A stretch of DNA of 64,000 bases from JBGRQA01 sp041725895 (lineage in GTDB: Bacteria > Bacteroidota > Bacteroidia > Bacteroidales > Marinifilaceae): NCBI GenBank assembly GCA_041725895.1, contig JBGRQA010000023.1, positions 1 to 64,000 on the forward strand, written 5' to 3'. A program made the position numbers and the translations under genes. Below are positions 37,666 to 44,975 of the stretch, piece after piece (the first letter of the stretch is position 1; every line of letters begins with the position of its first letter). The notes beneath the pieces are model-generated. The model was not told where the DNA came from. It saw only the letters and a list, made by a program, of their open reading frames with translations, and did not search any database.

Positions 37666-38475
37666 TTATTTTGACAACAAACTGTCGTAGAATTCAGAAT
37701 ATGCACTTACGTACTCCTCCTTGTTTTGGTATTCCAAGAATGGTTTACCGGAAGCTTTCACGTACTCCAATAATTCTGTATTAATGGATGGACTTCCCAA
37801 AATCACACCATCTGCCTGGTCAATCGCCAACTTGTTCAAAGTAACGTAGGTCGGTTCTGTCAAAACCTCCACATCGGAATCCTCGACCCCTTCAATTTTT
37901 ACCTTATTTATAAATTCCTTCGAAAATGGAGTTTCAAACTCTTCATCGTAGATGGAAAGTACCACTTTGGAATTAGAAAATAAAGGATCTTCGTTGAAAG
38001 ATTTCTTCAAATATAGCGGAACTAATCCCGTAAACCAACCCTGACAGTGAACTACATCAGGTGCCCATCTTAATTTTTTTACTGTTTCCAGAACCCCCCT
38101 TGCAAAGAAAATTGCTCGCTCGTCATTATCTTCAAAAGTTTTGCCATCTTCATCCAGCAACATCTGCTTGCGATGAAAATAATCTTCATTATCGATAAAA
38201 TAAACTTGCATACGGGCTGCTTGAATCGAAGCAACTTTAATAATTAACGGATGATCAGTATCATCGATAATTAGGTTCATTCCAGACAAACGAATCACCT
38301 CATGCAATTGATTTCGTCTCTCGTTGATACAACCATAACGAGGCATAAAAGTGCGAATCTCTTTACCTTTTTCTTGAATTCCCTGGGGCAGGTATCGTCC
38401 GATTTGAGACATTTCGGATTCAGGAAGGTAAGGGGTAATTTCCTGGGAGACAAACAGTACTTTTGTTTTTTCCAT
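37666..38475 (-). CDS. Short glycogen/starch synthase-like protein (GT5 N-terminal domain)
   Basis: 269 residues. It holds only the N-terminal Rossmann half of a GT5 glycogen synthase (KVLFVSQEITPYLPES, FMPRYGCINERR, APDVVHCQGWFTGLVPLYLKK). The C-terminal half with the ADP-glucose-binding residues is absent. The usual substrate motif KxGGL near the N-terminus reads ESEMSQIG, so ordinary glycogen synthase activity is doubtful. This short form is, as far as I know, regular in Bacteroidota. A -7 box TAATTTTG (38507-38514) is upstream on the minus strand. Divergent from panC. Confidence 0.82.
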   Translation of the reverse strand: MEKTKVLFVSQEITPYLPESEMSQIGRYLPQGIQEKGKEIRTFMPRYGCINERRNQLHEVIRLSGMNLIIDDTDHPLIIKVASIQAARMQVYFIDNEDYFHRKQMLLDEDGKTFEDNDERAIFFARGVLETVKKLRWAPDVVHCQGWFTGLVPLYLKKSFNEDPLFSNSKVVLSIYDEEFETPFSKEFINKVKIEGVEDSDVEVLTEPTYVTLNKLAIDQADGVILGSPSINTELLEYVKASGKPFLEYQNKEEYVSAYSEFYDSLLSK

Positions 38476-38730
38476 ATAGTCGCTTATTTAATACAGATTA
38501 TCTGGGCAAAATTAATAAAAATAATTAATAATCCCTTTTCGCCAAGCACCTTAAAACTCCTACAAAACAATTATATGCGCAGAATATTTTAATTGTATGC
38601 ATATATTTCCTTTATTTGCAAATTAAACCCTACCCGAAAGAGATACGGCAAAAGGAACATTTTTTACAACTCTATTGTTTTGTTCATCCGCCAAATCCCA
38701 AAGGTATTAGGAATACTTTATCAAAAATCA

Positions 38731-39576
38731 ATGAAAGTAATCAAGTTGATTCCCGAGTTACAAGAGCAACTGGGAAAAATACGCAAAGAAGGAAAGAGCA
38801 TTGGCTTGGTTCCTACCATGGGTGCCTTGCATAAGGGACACATTTCTCTGGTAGAACAGTCGGTTCGGGAAAATGATTATACAGTAGTAAGTATTTTTGT
38901 GAACCCAACCCAGTTCAATAATCCTAACGATTTGAAAACCTATCCCAGAACCCTGGAAGAGGATCTGGAAAAGCTCCAATTGGCCAAGGCCGATTTCATT
39001 TTTGTTCCAACTGTAGAGGAAATGTACCCCGAGCCAGATACAAGGCAATTCAACTTTGGCCCTCTCGAACAGGTAATGGAAGGCAAACATCGCCCCGGTC
39101 ATTTTAATGGTGTAGCTCAAATTGTAAGCAAACTATTCGCCATTACGGAACCCCATAAAGCTTATTTTGGTCAAAAAGATTTCCAACAAGTTGCTGTTAT
39201 AAAACAGATGGTGAAAGATTTAGAGATGCCATTGGAAATTGTTGCATGCCCCATTATTCGTGAAAAAGACGGACTTGCAATGAGTTCCCGAAATATGCTT
39301 TTACAACCCGATGAGCGAAAAAATGCAAGTCATATATCACAAACTTTGGCCAAAGCTTGTAACTTAGTGGCCGATTTGAGTGTAGAAGAGCTCAAACAAT
39401 GGGTAATTGAGGAAGTCAACAAAAACCCTTATCTTGAGGTGGAATATTTTGAAATTGTTGATGATACCTACCTACAACCTGTTGCCAACTGGAGTGATAA
39501 CAGCATCAAAGTAGGGTGCATTACCGTACAAGTAGGAAAAGTTCGACTAATTGATAATATTACGTTTAAAATTTAG
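38731..39576 (+). CDS. panC: Pantothenate synthetase
   Basis: 281 residues from the ATG at 38731 (MKVIKLIPELQEQ), which is the family-typical start; the frame is open 46 codons upstream without similarity. PanC joins pantoate and beta-alanine using ATP. PTMGALHKGHISLV (the HIGH-like motif), FVNPTQFNN, AYFGQKDFQQ and the KMSKS-like SSRN are present. It is followed by panD 11 bp downstream, giving a compact beta-alanine and pantothenate unit. Confidence 0.96.
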   Translation: MKVIKLIPELQEQLGKIRKEGKSIGLVPTMGALHKGHISLVEQSVRENDYTVVSIFVNPTQFNNPNDLKTYPRTLEEDLEKLQLAKADFIFVPTVEEMYPEPDTRQFNFGPLEQVMEGKHRPGHFNGVAQIVSKLFAITEPHKAYFGQKDFQQVAVIKQMVKDLEMPLEIVACPIIREKDGLAMSSRNMLLQPDERKNASHISQTLAKACNLVADLSVEELKQWVIEEVNKNPYLEVEYFEIVDDTYLQPVANWSDNSIKVGCITVQVGKVRLIDNITFKI

Positions 39577-39587
39577 CTTGAGGCGCT

Positions 39588-39938
39588 ATGAATATTGAAG
39601 TTTGTAAATCCAAAATCCATAAAGTTACCGTTACCAATGCGGATCTTCAATACGTTGGAAGCATTACCATTGACGAAGATCTGATGGATGCCGCAAATTT
39701 AATTGAGAATGAAAAGGTTCAAGTGGTAAACATCAACAACGGGGAACGTCTGGAAACCTACGTTATCAGAGGAGAAAGAGGTTCAGGAACCATTTGCCTA
39801 AACGGCCCTGCTGCACGAAAATGCGCCGTAGGTGACGTAGTCATCATCATTTCGTATGCTTCAATGGATTTTGAAGAAGCGAAAAGTTTCGAACCAAGAC
39901 TGGTTTTTCCGGATGCTGACACCAATCAACTAATCTAA
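39588..39938 (+). CDS. panD: Aspartate 1-decarboxylase precursor
   Basis: 116 residues. PanD makes beta-alanine from aspartate, the substrate of PanC encoded just upstream. The self-processing Gly-Ser site lies in YVGSITID, producing the pyruvoyl group on the alpha subunit. The block GERGSGTICLNGPAARKCAVGD is split here as GERGSGTICLNGPAA then RKCAVGD and matches the family. A terminator follows. Confidence 0.96.
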   Translation: MNIEVCKSKIHKVTVTNADLQYVGSITIDEDLMDAANLIENEKVQVVNINNGERLETYVIRGERGSGTICLNGPAARKCAVGDVVIIISYASMDFEEAKSFEPRLVFPDADTNQLI

Positions 39939-39959
39939 GGAAACTGAAATATCCAATTG

Positions 39960-39991
39960 TATGGGGGCTGTACTTTTTGTTCAGCCCCATT
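39960..39991 (+). terminator. Rho-independent terminator of panCD
   Basis: ATGGGGGCTG and CAGCCCCAT pair around an 11-base loop, followed by TTTT, 22 bp after panD. Confidence 0.75.
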
Positions 39992-40043
39992 TTATGTTAT
40001 ACCTGTTTGATTATTTATTAACTTCAAACAAAAAAAACAAAGC

Positions 40044-40547
40044 ATGGACCACCTAGAACATATCAAATCAAAAATATTCTCAAACAAGGAAGATGCTATA
40101 GGCAACCTACAATTGTGGAGATTTAAGGACGAAAAAATTGTTTTCACCAATGGATGTTTCGATCTGATTCACAGAGGACATCTGGAATATATGGCACAAA
40201 CCGCTTCATTGGGGACAAAATTGGTTATCGGGCTAAATACCGACACTTCAGTACAACGCCTGAAAGGTCCGCAACGCCCTATCAACGACGAATACTCCCG
40301 CGCCCTGCTATTGGCATCGCTGAAATTTGTAGACATGGTTATTCTTTTTGATGAAGAGACTCCCTATGATTTAATTCAATTCGTTCAGCCCGACATCCTG
40401 GTTAAGGGAAGCGATTACCAGGCCGAAGACATAGTAGGCTACGACATCGTCAAAGCAAAAGGAGGAGAAATCAAAACCATAGACTTCATCGAGGGTTTTT
40501 CCTCTACCGGAATTATTAACAGAATTAAATCCACATCAGAATCCTAA
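40044..40547 (+). CDS. rfaE2: Heptose 1-phosphate adenylyltransferase
   Basis: 167 residues. It matches the stand-alone adenylyltransferase (C-terminal HldE domain) that makes ADP-D-glycero-beta-D-manno-heptose for the LPS core. The nucleotidyltransferase motif TNGCFDLIHRGH, the GLNTDTSVQRLKG block and the C-terminal GFSSTGIINRI are clear. It lies 12 bp before radA and is probably cotranscribed. The kinase half is not in this window. Confidence 0.92.
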   Translation: MDHLEHIKSKIFSNKEDAIGNLQLWRFKDEKIVFTNGCFDLIHRGHLEYMAQTASLGTKLVIGLNTDTSVQRLKGPQRPINDEYSRALLLASLKFVDMVILFDEETPYDLIQFVQPDILVKGSDYQAEDIVGYDIVKAKGGEIKTIDFIEGFSSTGIINRIKSTSES

Positions 40548-40559
40548 TCCCCCTCTACT

Positions 40560-41921
40560 ATGGCCAAGACCAAAATTGCCTTTTTCTGCCAGAATTGTGG
40601 GGTAGAATCTCCCAAATGGGTGGGCAAATGTCCTTCCTGCGGAGAGTGGAACACCTATGTGGAAGAGAAAGTCGTAAAGACAAAAAAACAAGTTAGTAAC
40701 ACTCTCGTTTCAAGCAACTCTAAACCAATGAAGGTTTCAGAAATTGCAGCCTCGGAGGAGAAACGAATCGATACCAACAACAAGGAACTCAACCGGGTTT
40801 TAGGAGGAGGCCTCGTCCCTGGATCCATGGTTTTGATAGGGGGTGAACCCGGAATTGGCAAATCCACCATGGCTCTTCAGATCGCACTTAGTCTTAAAAG
40901 TCAAACCACCCTTTACATTTCAGGTGAAGAAAGTGCCCAACAAATTAAACTAAGAGCCAACCGTCTGAATGGGAAAAATGACAATTGTTTGGTTTTGAGC
41001 GAAACATCACTGGAAAAGATTTTCACTCATATTCAAAATATCGTTCCCAATATTATTGTTATCGACTCCATTCAAACCCTCGCTACGGACACATTGGAAG
41101 CCTCTCCGGGTAGTATTTCTCAAATTCGGGAGTGCACTACGCAATTGCTCCGTTATGCAAAAGAAAGTGCCACCCCAATTCTGATTATTGGTCATATTAC
41201 AAAAGATGGAAACCTGGCCGGCCCAAAAATTCTAGAACACATTGTTGATACAGTTTTGCAATTCGAAGGAGATCAGAACCACATGTACCGTATCCTACGA
41301 TCAGCAAAAAATAGATTCGGTTCTACTTCCGAGATGGGAATCTATGAGATGCAAAACAATGGCCTAAGGGAAGTCAGCAATCCTTCTGAATTGCTACTCT
41401 CCGAGAACGAAGAACCCTTAAGTGGTGTCGCCATATCAGCCACCATTGAAGGCCTACGCCCCTTCCTGATCGAGGTTCAGGCCCTGGTGAGTTCGGCAGC
41501 TTATGGAACTCCTCAACGTTCTTCCACCGGGTTTGATCTACGACGATTGAACATGCTGCTTGCTGTCCTGGAAAAACGAGCTGGCTTTCGACTGACCACA
41601 AAAGATGTATTTCTCAATATAGCCGGAGGCATTAAAGTTAACGATCCGGCAATAGATCTCTCAGTCATAATTTCCGTTCTTTCATCCAACATGGATATTG
41701 CTATTCCCCGACATGTTTGTTTTGCGGGAGAAATCGGTCTTTCCGGAGAAATCCGATCAGTAAATCGAATTGATCAAAGGATAGGGGAAGCAGAGAAACT
41801 TGGTTTCAAACAAATATTTGTTCCCAAAAACAACCGAAAAGGTTTGGATACAACAAAACACAAAATTAAAATCCATTTTGTAAGCAAAGTCAGCGAAGTA
41901 TTTAAGACCCTATTCGGTTAA
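40560..41921 (+). CDS. radA: DNA repair protein RadA
   Basis: 453 residues. RadA is a RecA-like ATPase acting on recombination branches. The four-Cys zinc finger (CQNCGVESPKWVGKCPSC) is at residues 10-27, the Walker A GEPGIGKST follows, the family motif KNRFGSTSEMG is present, and the C-terminal Lon-protease-like domain (GGIKVNDPAIDLSV, GEIGLSGEIR) is complete. Confidence 0.97.
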   Translation: MAKTKIAFFCQNCGVESPKWVGKCPSCGEWNTYVEEKVVKTKKQVSNTLVSSNSKPMKVSEIAASEEKRIDTNNKELNRVLGGGLVPGSMVLIGGEPGIGKSTMALQIALSLKSQTTLYISGEESAQQIKLRANRLNGKNDNCLVLSETSLEKIFTHIQNIVPNIIVIDSIQTLATDTLEASPGSISQIRECTTQLLRYAKESATPILIIGHITKDGNLAGPKILEHIVDTVLQFEGDQNHMYRILRSAKNRFGSTSEMGIYEMQNNGLREVSNPSELLLSENEEPLSGVAISATIEGLRPFLIEVQALVSSAAYGTPQRSSTGFDLRRLNMLLAVLEKRAGFRLTTKDVFLNIAGGIKVNDPAIDLSVIISVLSSNMDIAIPRHVCFAGEIGLSGEIRSVNRIDQRIGEAEKLGFKQIFVPKNNRKGLDTTKHKIKIHFVSKVSEVFKTLFG

Positions 41922-41941
41922 AAGCTCCCCATTAACAATCG

Positions 41942-41978
41942 TAAAAAAAAAAGGCCAGAGAAAAAACTCCGGCCTTCT
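41942..41978. terminator. Bidirectional terminator between radA and the riboswitch transcript
   Basis: AAGGCCAGAG and CTCCGGCCTT pair (one mismatch) around an A-rich loop. T runs occur on both strands: CTTTTT after radA, and ten T on the minus strand, where it would end the RNA starting at the cobalamin riboswitch. Confidence 0.85.
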
Positions 41979-42107
41979 TTTTACAGTTACTATTAGAAAA
42001 GGAAACACCCCACAAGGCGCCTCCCAATAGCTTCGGAAAAATGAAAGAATTCGTTATGGCATAAAATTCTTTTGCTTTTTCACCCGAAAGCTGACATTCA
42101 CTTCAGG

Positions 42108-42272
42108 CAGGTCTTCTGGCTTATTCCAATCTTTAGATACCTTCCCATCCTAACCAGACAGTGGTTTCGTTTACCAAAGACATAGATCCGAATCCCGGAC
42201 CGGAAAATACAGCTGCGGGGACAGCTCCTGAATTCAACAGGATTCCCTATTATTTCAAAAAAATGAAACCTG
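42108..42272 (-). promoter_or_regulatory. Cobalamin riboswitch, orphan
   Basis: The minus strand carries the core of the cobalamin aptamer in order: a P1 arm CAGGTTT (42266-42272), AATAGGGAATCC, GGAGCTGTCCCCGCAGCTGT (the B12 box region), CCACTG, GGGAAGGTATC, and AAGCCAGAAGACCTG whose last bases (42108-42114) pair with the P1 arm. All conserved elements look intact. Downstream on this strand no coding gene exists: after about 130 bp the RNA meets the terminator at 41942-41978, and beyond lies radA on the opposite strand. Such riboswitches normally control B12 synthesis or uptake genes such as btuB. The RNA identity is very sure; the function here is open. Confidence 0.93.
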
Positions 42273-42294
42273 AAATTTCTTCTACAATTTTACA

Positions 42295-42302
42295 CAAAAT
42301 TA
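42295..42302 (-). promoter_or_regulatory. -7 box of the riboswitch promoter
   Basis: TAATTTTG on the minus strand fits TAnnTTTG, 22 bp before the P1 arm. A weak -33 candidate (TTTTC) lies about 19 bp further upstream. It is placed correctly to start the riboswitch RNA. Confidence 0.5.
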
Positions 42303-42329
42303 CGGTAAAATACAACAGACAGAAAACAC

Positions 42330-42362
42330 AACGGGGCTGTCAATATATTTGACAACCCCGTT
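42330..42362 (-). terminator. Hairpin after the PBP1A gene
   Basis: AACGGGGTTGTCAA and TTGACAGCCCCGTT (minus strand, one mismatch) pair around a short AT loop, 30 bp after the stop. The T run after it is short, so it may be only partly effective. Confidence 0.65.
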
Positions 42363-42391
42363 CAATACAATTCTATTTTATCAGGATAGAC

Positions 42392-44767
42392 CTAAAAGAA
42401 TTCCTCATCTTCTGAGTTTAATAGCTCATCATCCTCCTGCTTTACTTGTTCGCTATCACAATCCAGATTTAAACGAACTCCCCGAGGCCTTTCAAAATCA
42501 CCCTGTGAAATATTCAAACTTGAGTCTTCATATACTTTTTTCATGTACAAGGCCCAAATTGGAAGCGCCATATTGGCCCCTTGTCCGTAATAAATACCTT
42601 CAAAATGCACAGCACGATCCTCTGCACCAACCCAAACTCCGGAAACCAATTCGGGAGTGATGCCCATAAACCAACCATCCGAATGGTTTTGTGTTGTTCC
42701 GGTTTTTCCCCCTATAGGATTATACAAATGGTAAGTATGGCGAAGTCTTCTTCCGGTACCTTTCTGCACAACGCCTTCCAAAAGATTTGTCATTAAGTAA
42801 GCCGTTTGTTCTGACATCACCTCATGCTTATCCGGATTGAATCGGGCGATCACATTTCCCTTCTTGTCTTCAATTCGAGTAACAAAACGAGGGGTTATGT
42901 ACACGCCCTTATTGGCAAAAGTTCCATAGGCCCCAACCATTTCTCGAAGGGAAATTTCCGAAGTCCCCAGAAAAATTGATGGAACAGCATCAATTCGGGA
43001 AACCACTCCCATTTTCCGGGCCATACGTACTACTGCCTCAGGATTGGACTGCTTCAATACCCAACCGGAAATATTATTGATTGAATTAGCTAGTCCCCAT
43101 TTCAGAGTCACCATCTTTCCTTCGTTCTTACTGGAGGAATTCTTCGAAGCCCATGGTGTTCCATCAGGCAAAATAAAAGTCTGAGGGATATTAGGCACTC
43201 TATCACAAGGACTCAATCCCTCCTGCATTGCCAGGGTATAAAGGAAAGGCTTGATTGTAGAACCTACCTGCCGTTTCCCAAGAGTTACCATATCATACAT
43301 GAAATGCTTGTAATTAGGTCCTCCCACATAAGCTCGAACTTCTCCGGTCTGAGGCACCAGCGACATAAATCCTGCCCGCCACAATCCTTTGTAATAGAAC
43401 ATAGAATCCATTGGCGAAAGAAGAGTATCCCGCTCTCCTTTCCATGAAAATATTTTCATTTTAACAGGAGTCTCGAAAATCTTTCGGATTGAATCCATTG
43501 AAAGTCCCTTATTCCTTAGCACCCGATATCTTTCACTTCTCCGAATCGAAAGCAACATGGTATTTTCAACATCTTCATCAGTCAAATCATCCGAAAACGG
43601 AGGGTTTCGATGATTTTGTTTTTCACGGTCAAAAGCAATCTGTAAATCTTTACCCAGATGTTCGGAAACAGCCTGTTCAGCATAGCGTTGCATACGGGAA
43701 TCAATTGTAGTATAAATCTTTAACCCATCCCTATACAGATTATAATTGGTCCCGTCATTCTTTTTATTCTTATTACACCATCCAAAGAATGGGTTATTGG
43801 CCCATTCCAATGAATCCTCCTTAAATTTCTGATAATTCCACGAAGGATAATTTTTCCTTTTGGGTTCCTTAGCTGTTAAAGTAGTTCTTAAGAACTCACG
43901 AAAATAAGGTGCAATCCCTTTCTTATGATCGACCCTTTGGAAATCAATTCCAAGGGGAAGTTGCTTTAAAGAATCGTATTCATTTTGGGACAAATAATCA
44001 TATTTCACCATTTGCGCGAGCACAACATTTCGACGATTCCATGTCAATTCTTCCCTTCGAAGGGGATTAAAATAAGCCGGATTCTTTGCCATTCCAACAA
44101 GCATCGCCGCCTGCTCTATTCGAAGAGAATCAGGTGTCGTGTTAAAATATACATTTGCTGCAGATTTTATTCCTACAGCCAAATTCAGGAAATCAAATTT
44201 ATTGAAATACATCGTCATGATTTCCTCCTTGGTATAGCTACGCTCCAATTTCACAGCTATAACCCATTCCCTAAACTTTCTGAAAACAAGCTCATACCCC
44301 TTCTCAAATCGTTCTCTGGGAAACAACATTTTTGCCAACTGTTGGCTAATAGTACTCCCCCCTCCGGCACTCTTGTTTCCTGTTGCCAAACCTTTAACAA
44401 CACGTCCTAAACCTCTAACATCAATTCCGGAATGCTCCCGGTATCGAATATCCTCCGTTGCAATCAAGGCATTTATCAGGTAAGGAGAAAGATCACTATA
44501 ATTAACAAACGATCTGTTCTTATAATAGTACTTCCCAATCAACTCGTCATTAGAAGAGTAAACTTCTGTTGCAAGATTACTTTTGGGGTTTTCCAATTCC
44601 TCGAAAGTCGGCATAAAGCCAAAAAAGCCTTTTGACACCCCAATAAAAAGGAATACTACTCCTATCCCTCCCAATAAAAACAAAGACCAGAATGCCACTA
44701 TATATTTTTTAAAACTTCTTGAGGCTGGCTTCTGATCGGTATTTTGAATATCCTTTGGATTTGACAT
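42392..44767 (-). CDS. Class A penicillin-binding protein (PBP1A family)
   Basis: 791 residues. A cytoplasmic N-tail and a transmembrane segment (about 25-50) lead to a GT51 glycosyltransferase domain (RGLGRVVKG, GGSTISQQLAKMLFPRE, ERSYTKEEIMTMYFNK) and a transpeptidase domain with STIKPFLY (nucleophile Ser), the SxN motif and GGKTGTTQNHSDGW. It polymerises and cross-links peptidoglycan. The C-terminal tail is acidic (EQVKQEDDELLNSEDEEFF). Single gene; divergent from topA. Confidence 0.95.
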   Translation of the reverse strand: MSNPKDIQNTDQKPASRSFKKYIVAFWSLFLLGGIGVVFLFIGVSKGFFGFMPTFEELENPKSNLATEVYSSNDELIGKYYYKNRSFVNYSDLSPYLINALIATEDIRYREHSGIDVRGLGRVVKGLATGNKSAGGGSTISQQLAKMLFPRERFEKGYELVFRKFREWVIAVKLERSYTKEEIMTMYFNKFDFLNLAVGIKSAANVYFNTTPDSLRIEQAAMLVGMAKNPAYFNPLRREELTWNRRNVVLAQMVKYDYLSQNEYDSLKQLPLGIDFQRVDHKKGIAPYFREFLRTTLTAKEPKRKNYPSWNYQKFKEDSLEWANNPFFGWCNKNKKNDGTNYNLYRDGLKIYTTIDSRMQRYAEQAVSEHLGKDLQIAFDREKQNHRNPPFSDDLTDEDVENTMLLSIRRSERYRVLRNKGLSMDSIRKIFETPVKMKIFSWKGERDTLLSPMDSMFYYKGLWRAGFMSLVPQTGEVRAYVGGPNYKHFMYDMVTLGKRQVGSTIKPFLYTLAMQEGLSPCDRVPNIPQTFILPDGTPWASKNSSSKNEGKMVTLKWGLANSINNISGWVLKQSNPEAVVRMARKMGVVSRIDAVPSIFLGTSEISLREMVGAYGTFANKGVYITPRFVTRIEDKKGNVIARFNPDKHEVMSEQTAYLMTNLLEGVVQKGTGRRLRHTYHLYNPIGGKTGTTQNHSDGWFMGITPELVSGVWVGAEDRAVHFEGIYYGQGANMALPIWALYMKKVYEDSSLNISQGDFERPRGVRLNLDCDSEQVKQEDDELLNSEDEEFF

Positions 44768-44904
44768 TTTCTAAATTGTTGTTTAAATTTTATCTGCTGT
44801 AAAAATAGCAAATTTAATGATAAGATGGGGGATTATCAGCCAGATGAAAGGCAAACTAATTTTCGTTGAACCATTTAGACATTTTCAAAATAATGCTACA
44901 AAAT

Positions 44905-44936
44905 TTTGAACTTCGCTAGCTTATTGTTTTACTTTG
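44905..44936 (+). promoter_or_regulatory. Possible promoter of topA
   Basis: TTTG (44905-44908), a 21-bp spacer and the shortened -7 box TACTTTG (44930-44936). It places the transcription start about 30 bp before the ATG. Confidence 0.4.
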
Positions 44937-44975
44937 CAAAAAAGAAAACCCGAAATTCCCAAAATTAGTATATAG

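Noticed and set aside
42161..42352. 63-codon plus-strand frame across the riboswitch
   Set aside because: It runs antisense through the conserved aptamer, whose sequence is explained by RNA structure.
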